Assembly: GCA_964650975.1 (NCBI GenBank)
Contig: CAZYWA010000240.1
Coordinates: forward strand, 1 to 10,959
Source of the DNA: CAZYWA01 sp964650975 [NCBI: uncultured bacterium]
GTDB lineage: Bacteria; JADJOY01
DNA length: 10,959 nucleotides
Direction of reading: 5' to 3'
Shown here: one piece after another, positions 1 to 6,742 of the stretch
How positions within the stretch are numbered: position 1 is the stretch's first letter
Layout of the letters: each line of letters begins with the position of its first letter
The notes under the pieces: generated by a model
What the model was told of the DNA's origin: nothing
What the model saw: only the letters and a program-made list of their open reading frames with translations
Database searches by the model: none
Translations under genes and position numbers: made by a program

Positions 1-434
1 CCATCGCCCGCGCTGAACCACGGCACTGCGGTGCGGGTGGGCACTCTCGCGCCCGATCGCCACGCGCTGGCGGCTTCGTTGATGGTTGATGATGAACCTC
101 CCGTCGCTGCACCCGCGTCCTGCATCGACGTGCTCCAGCGACCAGAAATCGATCACGCCACCGCCGACAACGCGGATCTGCCGCTCCTGACCGACGACGA
201 CACCGTGACAGGCGCGAAGATGATCTCGACCTCGCGCCTCACTTCGAGCAGCAACTTGTAGGTCGGCGCGAAGTACGCGACGGGCTGGCCGCGGACGACT
301 GCGTCCACCACGCGCTCGATGCCGAGGGCGGTCTTCCCGAAACGGCGGCCGCACATGAGCACGTTGAACCGCTTCGCCTCGGCGACGACGCGCCCCTGGG
401 CGGTATGGAGCTTCGAGAGCTGGATGCGAGCCAT
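1..434 (-). pseudogene. Phage terminase large subunit, N-terminal fragment, frameshifted and cut by the window edge
   Basis: The minus-strand frame starting at ATG 434 encodes an N-terminus typical of phage terminase large subunits, the ATPase that packages DNA into the capsid. Residues about 24-35 contain the P-loop in the terminase form CGRRFGKT, followed by FAPTYK, the usual segment before the adenine-proximal region. That frame stops at 153. The expected continuation, GGGVIDFWSLEHVDAGRG (about 112-165), lies in another frame, so an indel sits near 190-205. The expected Walker B-adjacent stretch INEAA (69-83) is back in the first frame, so a second shift lies between about 84 and 111. The nuclease half would lie beyond position 1. 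No clear ribosome binding site precedes the ATG. Family assignment is firm from the motifs; inactivity is inferred from the frameshifts. Confidence 0.75.
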
Positions 435-624
435 GTACCGGAATCGCCAAACTGAGCCACACCCAGAGGACCAGTGCTGACGTGAAGCACCGGCACTCGT
501 TCGATGGCATCACGTCGCCCGGGGCGCCGCCAAACCGGCGATCTTGATGCCGAAAACTGATGCCGGCAAGATCCAGCCCCGATTGGCTTCGTCCCGCCAT
601 CGACTCGGTCATGCACGGCTCCAC

Positions 625-850
625 GACGTTCGCGTGCCCGAAGAGCTCGGACTCGATCAGGTTCGGCGCGAGTGCGCCGCAGTTGAGCGAGACGAGTGGC
701 TTGATGGCGCGCGGGCTCCGACGTGGACGGCCCGCGCCACCAACTCTTTGCCGGTGCCGGTCTCGCCGGTCACGAAGACGGTGGCATCGGTGGGTGCCGC
801 TCGCTCGACGAGCTCGCGCACCAAGAAAGGCACCCTCGCCGAATGTCGAG
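625..850 (-). pseudogene. Sigma-54 activator AAA+ domain remnant
   Basis: On the minus strand, codons at 744-767 spell the sigma-54 activator Walker A motif GETGTGKE, preceded by a matching helix ([15 protein letters not shown]) and followed by LVARAVH. The family continuation, [22 protein letters not shown], is present at about 629-705 but in a different frame, so an indel lies near 705-725. After FGH the sequence loses all resemblance: the GAFTGA loop that contacts sigma-54, Walker B and the DNA-binding domain are missing. About 70 residues of a domain of roughly 230 remain. It is therefore a fragment of an NtrC-type regulator and cannot work as an activator. It is unclear whether its loss came with the neighbouring phage-like fragments. 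Confidence 0.7.
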
Positions 851-1261
851 GTATCGGAGGCGCTGCCGCGGTTCTAGTAGTGTCCTGTCTCAGAGTCATT
901 CACCGCGGAGTCATGGTCTTGCTCTTTGGTGTTGTGGATGGACTCAAGCCCAGTCGAATAAGAGTGTCCCCGACGTTGAAGGGACAAAGCGGCGCGTACC
1001 GTGCAGCGATGCACGTCGCCTCGTCTCGGATCTGCTCGAGGGGGTTACGGACGCAAACTCCCAGCCGCGCGTCTGACGGCCAGCGCGGCAGTTCCATCTG
1101 CTTGTGGCAGAAATGCACGGACGGGAAGTGCCGTCTCGGAGCCCGCTGCGAGGACTCCCATTTGGCACAAAGACACCACTTCGGGCGCTCACCGCGACCC
1201 GTTAGGCTCGCCGTATCGTAGACTCACCCGTAGGCAGGTCGGCGACGACGGAGGCGAGACC
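851..1261. other. Region without a recognisable gene
   Basis: Several overlapping open frames exist on both strands here, but none has a convincing start with a ribosome binding site or resembles a known family. A minus-strand frame (900-1118) has four spaced cysteines, but the opposite frames are equally open. The last bases (1250-1254) are the ribosome binding site of the zinc-ribbon gene that follows. Confidence 0.4.
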
Positions 1262-1447
1262 GTGCAGCATGAATTCGAGCCAAATCGCTGTCCCCAGTGC
1301 GGTGGATACAACGTCCGCAGGGTACCGAGGTCGATCAAACTCAGAGGGCCTGCGCCGAACAGCTGGCAGTGCCAGATGTGTAGCCACTCCTGGGACCCCC
1401 CGCCTCCCCGAAATCCAGTGTTGGCGGACCGACGGCGGGCAGACTGA
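1262..1447 (+). CDS. Small zinc-ribbon protein (61 aa)
   Basis: A GTG start at 1262 is preceded by GGAGG at 1250-1254 with seven bases between, which decides this start over longer in-frame options. The product has two CxxC knuckles, CPQC (residues 10-13) and CQMC (37-40), 23 residues apart, with an aromatic residue after each (GGY, SHSW). This is the layout of a one-zinc ribbon. Such ribbons bind nucleic acid or proteins. The spacing differs from the phage Ogr/Delta family, whose last pair is CxxxxC, so I do not assign it there. The C-terminus is proline- and arginine-rich. It is flanked by phage-like fragments on the other strand, so it may be a mobile-element gene. Function unknown. Confidence 0.6.
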   Translation: MQHEFEPNRCPQCGGYNVRRVPRSIKLRGPAPNSWQCQMCSHSWDPPPPRNPVLADRRRAD

Positions 1448-1460
1448 CTTCTACATCACC

Positions 1461-1620
1461 ATGCCGCGGACTGGACGAGGAGCTGCTCCGCCTAGAATTG
1501 GAGGAACTGGAGAGTCTCGGCTTCGACGCCACGAACCCGGCAACGACGCGGGCGGATGGTTTTTTGTCCACACCTTGTAAGACAATGAAACGAATGGGCC
1601 GGGGAAAGTGGAGCACCAAT
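1461..1620 (+). pseudogene. Possible small acidic-helix protein, frame broken near its start
   Basis: Fourteen bases after the zinc-ribbon stop is ATG 1461, which opens MPR. From 1471 a different frame reads LDEELLRLELEELESLGFD and continues in a coding-like way to about 1600; the frame closes at 1683. Joining MPR to LDEELL needs a one-base shift at about 1470. The opposite strand here is a serine-rich low-complexity frame, typical of the shadow of a Glu/Leu-rich helix. No ribosome binding site is evident and no family is recognised. It could be a second gene in a zinc-ribbon operon or noise. Confidence 0.25.
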
Positions 1621-1632
1621 CCGACACACTGC

Positions 1633-1871
1633 CTACCCGGGCAGCCCACTCGCGTTGACGAGCGACTCCACGCCGCCCGCTGATGCGGGGCCGACTGTCC
1701 GCCAGCCATAGGTGAGAGCGCCGGTCGGCAGGCGGAAGACGTAGACGGTAGCGTCAAGACGTCGGCGCTGGCAGTGTTGAGCGCGCCATCCAACTCGACC
1801 GTGCAGTGGTGGATTGCCTCCACAGCGCGCTTGATGGAGGCGAGGTTGGGCGAGTGCGGTGGGCGGGTCAT
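1633..1871 (-). pseudogene. Small phage-like protein, frameshifted
   Basis: The start ATG at 1871 overlaps the stop of the upstream gene in an ATGA (1868-1871), so the two were translationally coupled. The first part (about 39 residues, from MTRPPHSPNL to ASADVL) looks like coding sequence. At about 1750 coding character passes to another frame, which reads DATVYVFRLPTGALTYGW and ends at 1633. The joined product would be about 80 residues, with a short helix then a beta-rich, glycine-rich end. This layout reminds me of small proteins encoded near phage packaging and head genes, but I cannot name a family. The shift is not at an evident slippery site, so decay or an assembly indel is more likely than programmed frameshifting. 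Confidence 0.5.
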
Positions 1872-2155
1872 GTTCGCGCCCTCCCTGGCCCGGTCGACGC
1901 GGACCCTGGGGCGCTGACTGCATGCTCCTCGAGTTGCTCCCGCACGAGCGCGCTACCGGCCCCGGCAGCAATCCGGGCCCGCTTCGCAGTCGCGAGCGCT
2001 ACCGCCGACAGTCGAGCATTGACGTCGGCAAGTGCCTTGCCTGCCGCTTCGAGCGCCTCGGCCGCCGCGTCAAGCTCATCGACCAGGAGCGGGTTCACCG
2101 ACATCTGGCGAATGCGACCGGCCACCAGCTTGGTCGTCTCCAACTCGTCCGGCAC
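1868..2155 (-). CDS. Small alanine-rich helical protein (95 aa), phage-like context
   Basis: The frame is open upstream to 2386, but a GTG at 2155 preceded by GAGGAG six bases upstream is the supported start, and the sequence before it has no coding look. The product begins MPDELETTKLVAGRIRQM. Residues about 24-78 are a nearly continuous Ala/Leu/Glu-rich heptad-like helix, likely a coiled coil; the tail after residue 80 is Gly/Ser/Pro-rich. Its TGA overlaps the ATG of the next gene. No family is recognised. Coupling to the next gene and the terminase fragment further downstream on the same strand suggest a leftover of a phage structural or packaging module. Confidence 0.55.
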   Translation of the reverse strand: MPDELETTKLVAGRIRQMSVNPLLVDELDAAAEALEAAGKALADVNARLSAVALATAKRARIAAGAGSALVREQLEEHAVSAPGSASTGPGRART

Positions 2156-2416
2156 GGCGCGCTCCTCGCCACGGATCCCTTGCGCTCGCGTTCCTAACAT
2201 GGGTCGGCGGCTCGGGGAATCCCTGTGACGGGTCCTGGCCCGCCCGCTTGCGCTCGCGACGGTGCAGAAGAAGTAATGGCCGGCGCTGGCGCTGAGGGGC
2301 TCACTGCTCCCGCCCGAGTCGGCTCCGCCGACCCTGGGCCCCAAGCCTCCCACATCCTCGAGCGGGGCGACAGCGGCGGTGCTCACTCCTACCGCGCGCG
2401 ACCAATGCGGGTTCCG

Positions 2417-2533
2417 TTACCGATGGATGAGGAGTGCGATGAGGACGATGCCGAGCGGAGCACCGAGGAGCCAGAAGACGAACGCCAGCCCAGCTCGCCC
2501 CGAGTCGTCGCGAAGTCGTTTGAGTGTCGTCAT
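2417..2533 (-). CDS. 38-residue single-pass membrane protein
   Basis: The ATG at 2533 opens MTTLKRLRDDSGRAGLAFVF and the frame ends in TAA at 2417-2419. AGGTGG lies about eight bases upstream of the ATG. Residues 1-13 are basic and charged. Residues about 15-36 form one hydrophobic helix (GLAFVFWLLG then APLGIVLIALL), ending IHR, so the predicted form is a single-span inner-membrane microprotein with its basic end in the cytoplasm. It begins 67 bases after the stop of the four-BON protein on the same strand, which suggests co-transcription. It is short enough to be missed by automatic gene callers. Function unknown; a stress-related membrane microprotein is a guess from the neighbour. Confidence 0.65.
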   Translation of the reverse strand: MTTLKRLRDDSGRAGLAFVFWLLGAPLGIVLIALLIHR

Positions 2534-2600
2534 GGGATTTTCCACCTTGGCCGCTGGGGCCGTCTGCGAGAATGTCATTCGGATGTACTCGGCCGACGAT

Positions 2601-3746
2601 TCAGTCGACCCGGACCTGCATTTCGTCGATCACCGAACGTACGCCCGCGGTCGATCGTGCCACGGAGAGGGCGGTCAGCCTCTCCTCTTGGCTGGGGATC
2701 GGCCCGGTCAGCTTCACGACGCCCTTCGCCACCGAGACGTCGAGCTTCGCAGCGCGCAGATCGTCGCGCTCCTTCATCCGGTCTTGGACCGCAGTCTTGA
2801 TCGCGTCGTCGTTCTGGTCCACGACCTTCTCGCTCGCCTTGGCGACCACTTGCAGCTGATTCTTGACGTCACGGACGCCGTCAAGCCCTCGCACCTTCGT
2901 AACCGCCGCGTCGCGCACGGATTCCGACGGAACGGTGCCGAACAGCGTGACGACGCCGTTCCGCGTATCGACGCTCACATCGTTCGAGGAGACGTCGGAA
3001 GACGCCCAGAGCGCCATCTTGGCCTTGGTGGTGATCCAACCGTCCGCCGCGCTACCGCTTGCGGTCTTGGCCTCGGCGGCCGTGTCTTTCTGTGCGTCTT
3101 TCGCTTCGGCAGTCGGCTTCTTTTCTGCCTTGTCAACGGCGTTCGCAGCATCCTTCGCGTCCGACTTCAGAGCTTCCTTTGCCGCCGGATGCCACAAATC
3201 CTCGTCACCGAGCGTGTCGGGACTCTTGATTTCGCTCACCACCTTCCGGACACCCGGGACGCTGCGCGCGACTCGGATCGCTTCCGCGTGGGCGCCGAGC
3301 GTCTTGGCGCTTCCCCCCAAGATTACGGCACCGTTGGTCACGGATTTGATCGAGATGCTGCTGCCGATCAGGGCCTGATCATTCAGGAGGCCGCGCGATA
3401 CCTGATCGTGGATCGCGTCGTCCTTGGCCTCGATGACAGAGGCGTGTGCGGGAGGAACGATCTCGAGAAGATCCCGTACCCCGCGCACGCCGTCGACGGA
3501 TTTCGCCCTGGCGATGGTACGGTCCCTCTCCCCCTGATCGCTCACCGGTCCCTGAAGGGTGACCACACCATCGGTCGTGTCCACGTTGACGTCGATCCCG
3601 CTCACGTCGTCGGTGGTCAGAAGCTGCATCTTGACCTTCGTGGTGATCCAGGAATCCGACGGTGCGGTCTTGGCCAAGGCACGCCCTGCCATCAGCATCC
3701 CTGCCGCGCTCAACACGAGAGCGCTTCGCCATAGCTTGCTTCGCAT
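2601..3746 (-). CDS. Secreted four-BON-domain protein (OsmY-like, 381 aa)
   Basis: The start is ATG 3746, with AGGGA six bases upstream. The frame runs further upstream to 3875, but only this start gives a clean signal peptide: MRSKLWR, a hydrophobic core, then AGRALA with likely cleavage after residue 25. Four BON domains follow at about 31-98, 107-176, 234-302 and 311-381, each with the conserved (D/N)GVVTL.G core and a GVR.V end. A Lys/Ala/Asp-rich linker covers 177-233. Domains 1 and 3 share WITTK.KM, and 2 and 4 share DDAI...ARS..GVR, so a two-BON unit was duplicated. BON domains in OsmY-type proteins act in the periplasm, are linked to osmotic and envelope stress, and are thought to bind phospholipid. 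OsmY has two, so four is unusual. The reading frame is intact. Confidence 0.88.
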   Translation of the reverse strand: MRSKLWRSALVLSAAGMLMAGRALAKTAPSDSWITTKVKMQLLTTDDVSGIDVNVDTTDGVVTLQGPVSDQGERDRTIARAKSVDGVRGVRDLLEIVPPAHASVIEAKDDAIHDQVSRGLLNDQALIGSSISIKSVTNGAVILGGSAKTLGAHAEAIRVARSVPGVRKVVSEIKSPDTLGDEDLWHPAAKEALKSDAKDAANAVDKAEKKPTAEAKDAQKDTAAEAKTASGSAADGWITTKAKMALWASSDVSSNDVSVDTRNGVVTLFGTVPSESVRDAAVTKVRGLDGVRDVKNQLQVVAKASEKVVDQNDDAIKTAVQDRMKERDDLRAAKLDVSVAKGVVKLTGPIPSQEERLTALSVARSTAGVRSVIDEMQVRVD

Positions 3747-3817
3747 GATGATCCCTATCGATGTCGCCCCGGGCGACGGTTGCGGTGTGGCAGCCTTGGA
3801 CGCGTGCAGGCCCCTGA

Positions 3818-3832
3818 TTTTGATTTTCAAAA
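3818..3832. promoter_or_regulatory. Palindrome in the upstream region of the BON gene
   Basis: TTTTGA-TTT-TCAAAA is a perfect 6-base inverted repeat with a 3-base centre, in an AT-rich patch about 70 bases upstream of the BON start and between the divergent BON and HEAT-like genes. It could be an operator or a promoter element. No clear -35/-10 pair could be placed. Confidence 0.3.
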
Positions 3833-3964
3833 GTGCACGATCGGTGCCGGCGAGCACCTGGACCACATGTTGCACGTGCGCGTAGCGCGAGAGGCGAACC
3901 CAAAGGCGGCGAAGTGGTCAGCGAGTCGCGCCGTTGACATTGCCTGGTCTCGGATGTCGAGCCG

Positions 3965-4327
3965 GTGGCACTCATCGCTCGACCTCGCTGCTTCGCAGCT
4001 GGCAATCCGATGGTCGAACGAACCGCGCTTCTCCTAACCGCCCTGCTCGCGGACCTGGCGGGCGACGACACCGAGCGGCGGCGCCTGGCAGCCGAAGGTA
4101 CCTGGACGCTGCTCGGGGCTTCGCCATTGCCGGAGGCGTGCCCGATCTCGCTCATGGAGGCCCTTTCGAGCGAGTGCGCCGAGGTACGGGTGTGGGTTGT
4201 GGCGCTGCTCGGCGAGAGCTGCGTCTCGAACCCGGGCGCACGGATGGCGCTTGAGGCTCTGGTGAGGACTGACCCCGACCCGGACGTGCGATGGCACGCC
4301 TCAGCGGCGCTGGGGGAACTCGATGCA
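3965..4327 (+). pseudogene. HEAT-repeat-like protein remnant
   Basis: The frame from GTG 3965 (or ATG 4010) encodes about 105-120 residues with HEAT-like helical pairs. Two recognisable units contain EVRVWVVALLGES and DPDVRWHASAALGEL, the usual D.(D)VR..A..ALG signature. HEAT repeats form superhelical scaffolds for protein contacts. After about 4327 the same frame stays open to 4828 but turns into arginine- and histidine-rich sequence unlike HEAT, and runs 64 bases into the next gene, which has its own strong start. I infer that the original 3' end is lost or frameshifted. No ribosome binding site precedes either start, so the 5' end may be lost too. It is divergent from the BON gene. Confidence 0.45.
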
Positions 4328-4764
4328 GTCAGGTCGCAGGCAAATCGGACGGCCTGCAGGCATTTTTGTAGAATTCGTTTTCCATACGTTGGGCGCAGGC
4401 ACCGACGACTGGCGGGAGTGGGGCCGGCCGGCCGAGAGATCGCCGGAGCAGCTGGGCTTCGACCGCCAGGACCAGACGGGGCTCGACTGCGGTGTCCCGG
4501 AGCGCCCGCCAACGCGGTGACGATGACCCAGGAGGCTGGGCCATTTCAATCGCAACGCCTACAATTGACGTCCCGAGGTGCCATCGCCTTCCGCAGGGGT
4601 CACAGCGATTCTGCTCACACACTGAATAGCTGCTCACGGCACGCAAGCGGCCACTCGGAGTGGCTACTGCTCCCGGATGCAGGGCGAGTGGCGCCGGCAG
4701 CCTCGAAATCGACACGGGTGGCACGGTGCTTGCGCTCGTTGGGTTCCCAAAGGAGGCAACTCAC
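4328..4764. other. Region without a recognisable gene
   Basis: The HEAT-like frame continues but loses family character. A different plus frame (about 4395-4520) has coding-like composition, with GTDDWREWGRPAERSPEQLG, and ends in TGA at 4518-4520, but matches nothing I know. The 12-base palindrome TTGGG-TT-CCCAA (4739-4750) sits directly before the ribosome binding site of the next gene. Confidence 0.35.
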
Positions 4765-5139
4765 ATGGCAACGCACCCGAACCCCAGCTGGTGGAAACAC
4801 GATTACGACTCCGCTTGGGACCGCGTGAAGGAAGCGTTCCGGCGCGACTGGACGCAGACCAAGCACGACATGAAGCGCGACGAACCGGATCTGAATCAGG
4901 ACGTCGGCGATACCGTCCGCCAGGCCACCGGCTCGCGCCCGATTCCGCCCGGCAATCAACCGAACTTCGATGCCGACGAGCGCGCCCACCGGTTCGGTTA
5001 TGGGGCACGTGAGCACTACGGCTCCAGCTACGCCGAGTGGAATGACGACCTCGAGCGCCAGTTGCGTGGCGATTGGGGCGACGGCTGGGACGCCTCTCGC
5101 GAGGCGGTACGCCGCGGCTGGACCTATCGACCGCGCTAA
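4765..5139 (+). CDS. Tryptophan- and charge-rich hypothetical protein (124 aa)
   Basis: ATG 4765 follows AAAGGAGG (4749-4756) with eight bases between, the best ribosome binding site in the window, so this start is preferred over an in-frame one at 4660. The product has no signal peptide or membrane segment. It opens MATHPNPSWWKHDYDSAWDR, has a central glycine/proline stretch with an Asn-Gln-Pro motif (about 65-72), a block containing RFGYGAREHYG (about 77-87), and ends with GDWGDGWDASREAVRRGW (about 103-120). The repeated W-D/R pattern and amphipathic character resemble uncharacterised cytoplasmic proteins I recall from stress-related neighbourhoods of many Gram-negative bacteria; I know no assigned function. 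It may belong with the BON gene group. It is intact. Confidence 0.8.
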   Translation: MATHPNPSWWKHDYDSAWDRVKEAFRRDWTQTKHDMKRDEPDLNQDVGDTVRQATGSRPIPPGNQPNFDADERAHRFGYGAREHYGSSYAEWNDDLERQLRGDWGDGWDASREAVRRGWTYRPR

Positions 5140-5254
5140 CCAAGTGGGGCGATCCGGAGCGCACGCGCGAATAAACTCCAAAGCACAGTTCGCGAGGGAG
5201 CGGACTCGTCGCGTCCTACCGCGCACGTACCTGACGTCGAAGTGCGGGCAGGCG

Positions 5255-5272
5255 TGGTCGTCCGAACGACCA
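5255..5272. repeat. Perfect short inverted repeat (possible hairpin)
   Basis: TGGTCGT-CCGA-ACGACCA is a perfect 7-base stem with a 4-base loop, about 115 bases after the stop of the 124-residue gene. No T run follows on either strand, so it is not a standard intrinsic terminator. It could be a weak terminator, an mRNA 3' end structure or a protein site. Confidence 0.4.
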
Positions 5273-5450
5273 GATCGTCGCCTTCAGTCCACCACTTGGT
5301 GTTTTTCACACAATGTCACAGCTCCGGATCGCCGGCGCTGAATGGTTCGCCACGTCGCAGCGCAATCTCTGTCTGCCGCGAGGTGCCCCGCTTTGCCCGT
5401 GAATCGACACCATCACCGCTCCATGACCTCATTGCGACGTCACTGTTGGC

Positions 5451-5478
5451 ATCGACATAAATGAATCGACATAAATGA
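5451..5478. repeat. Perfect 14-base tandem duplication
   Basis: ATCGACATAAATGA occurs twice, head to tail, with no spacer, in an AT-rich patch just beyond the stop of the minus-strand frame ending at 5491. It could be a replication-slippage duplication or a paired protein-binding site. Confidence 0.7.
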
Positions 5479-5490
5479 TATCGTTCTAAT

Positions 5491-5646
5491 TCAGAAAGTC
5501 ACCGTCTGCCCGTCTGGTCCACCGACCGAGCCGAGGAAGGATTGCAGTGTGGGATGGGCCAACAGTAATCCGGGCGGGTCGAGATCAGCGTAGCGAGTCC
5601 GGAACGGGAGAAGCGCATAGTTCCAGTGACTGGCTTTCGGCGGGTC
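5491..5646 (-). pseudogene. Unrecognised 3' gene fragment directly after the TraF-like stop
   Basis: The TraF-like frame ends in TAA at 5647-5649, but the same frame continues open for 51 codons to TGA at 5491-5493 and looks coding. It includes SHWNYALLPFRTRYADLDPP and ends LGSVGGPDGQTVTF. The segment has no start codon with a ribosome binding site. It is probably the 3' end of another gene whose 5' part was lost, or a tail cut off by a nonsense change. I do not recognise the family. Confidence 0.3.
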
Positions 5647-6742
5647 TTAGTTACGGTCCTTATCGTCATCGCCTTCGCGGTGGGATGCCGCCGGATTCGA
5701 GGCATCGCCACCGCGATAAGCAACGCTCAGGGCGACACGTAGTTCGGCGGGAATGGCGAATCCGTCGAACTCGCTTGAGCTAAAAGTGAACTGGCTTCCG
5801 AAATCCAGACGGAAGCCGCCCAAATCGAACCCGAGACCGACCGCCGTGCCCGGTCCGAGATCACTTTGCGCAAAAATTGTCCAGCATGCCAATTCGAACT
5901 GCAAACCCGGGCGCAGGCAGCCACTCGATTCCAACGGACACAGTCTGGACGTCGTAGCCGCGCCGTAGAAGTTCATCCAAGAACGCGTCGGATCGCAGCA
6001 AATCCACGTCGGCAGTGAGAGTGGCGATTGTGTGGATATGAAGTGCAAGTCCCAGACGGAGTTGAGGATCGAGGTGAAGGTTCGCTGGGAGGCCCGCGTC
6101 TCTTCCCACGCTTCCCATCGTGAAGCGTGGACATGTCAGATTTCTGCCAATCAAGCCGATTTCGAATGGGCCGTCGTGGATCGATGCTGCCGCAGTCGCT
6201 CCTACCGCGCTAGTGCCCTTTACGTCGTGAAGCACATCGGCGAAAAAAGAGTTGGGATCGATGCCTTCGATGGGCTCGCTCCGCCCAATTGTCTGGCCAT
6301 AAATGTACGATACGCTCGCGCCAACAGACAGCCAGTTGTTAAGCGGAAGCCCATAGGCAATCGGGATCTCGTAGGTTGCAAGGCCATCGTAGAGTACGTC
6401 AACGGGAAGACTCGAAGTGCTGAATCCGTGCTGAACGAGATATCGAAACGGCTCAGGCGAGAGCTTTGGCGCACCGGCGACATCCGCAGTCGTCACGAAG
6501 CCAATGCCGAAGCTTCCGATCTGTATCAGCAGATCCGCGTTCGGCAGTGCGGTGGCACCGTACTTTTCTTTCACTAGCCCGTCGACTAGCCGCCCCGCGG
6601 CCTTCACGGATCCGAGCGAACTTAAACCTTCAGCCGTTTGCAGAATCGCGTTGCAGGCGCTGGATCCGCTGCCGGGACGACGGGCGGTGAGCCCAACGCC
6701 CTTTCGGCCCCGCTCGTTGGCATGGCCTGTGCTATGGACCAT
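5647..6742 (-). pseudogene. TraF-type (PF13729-like) outer-membrane beta-barrel protein, truncated and frameshifted
   Basis: From about 6650 down to 5861 the minus strand encodes alternating amphipathic strands typical of the TraF/PorV-like barrel family, including the landmark GRNLTCPRF and the later LDPQLRLGLALHIH then LTADVDLLRSD. The frame stops at 5861, while the expected C-terminal strands (AQSDLGPGTAVGLGFDLGGF to AELRVALSVAYRG) are in the next frame and end in TAA at 5647. Removing one T from the T5 run at about 5872-5876 joins them exactly. The usual N-terminal signal peptide and NPAGLA-type motif are absent; sequence above about 6650 is Arg/Ser-rich and unlike the family, so the 5' part is lost. 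ATG 6742 is only the nearest start. Despite the name, most family members are not plasmid transfer proteins. Confidence 0.65.

Larger units (their letters stand above)
5140..5490. other. Intergenic region with small repeats
   Basis: No gene with a plausible start or family resemblance was seen on either strand. It lies between two converging coding regions. It contains the hairpin at 5255-5272 and the tandem repeat at 5451-5478, listed separately, in a stretch noticeably richer in A and T towards its right end. Confidence 0.5.

Noticed and set aside
544-1221. Plus-strand open frame of 225 codons
   Set aside because: It is antisense to the sigma-54 fragment in its first half and shows no domain in the second; no ribosome binding site.
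2179-2258. Direct repeat CTTGCGCTCGCG at 2179-2190 and 2247-2258
   Set aside because: Low-complexity GC-rich 12-mer; likely chance in this composition, with no inverted ends or mobile gene near it.
2379-3734. Long plus-strand open frame of 451 codons
   Set aside because: It is the antisense of the four-BON gene; it has no family resemblance, while the minus strand has clear BON domains, a signal peptide and a ribosome binding site.
3379-4512. Minus-strand open frame of 377 codons
   Set aside because: Overlaps the BON gene in another frame and the HEAT-like remnant in antisense; composition is low-complexity Arg/Ser/Pro.
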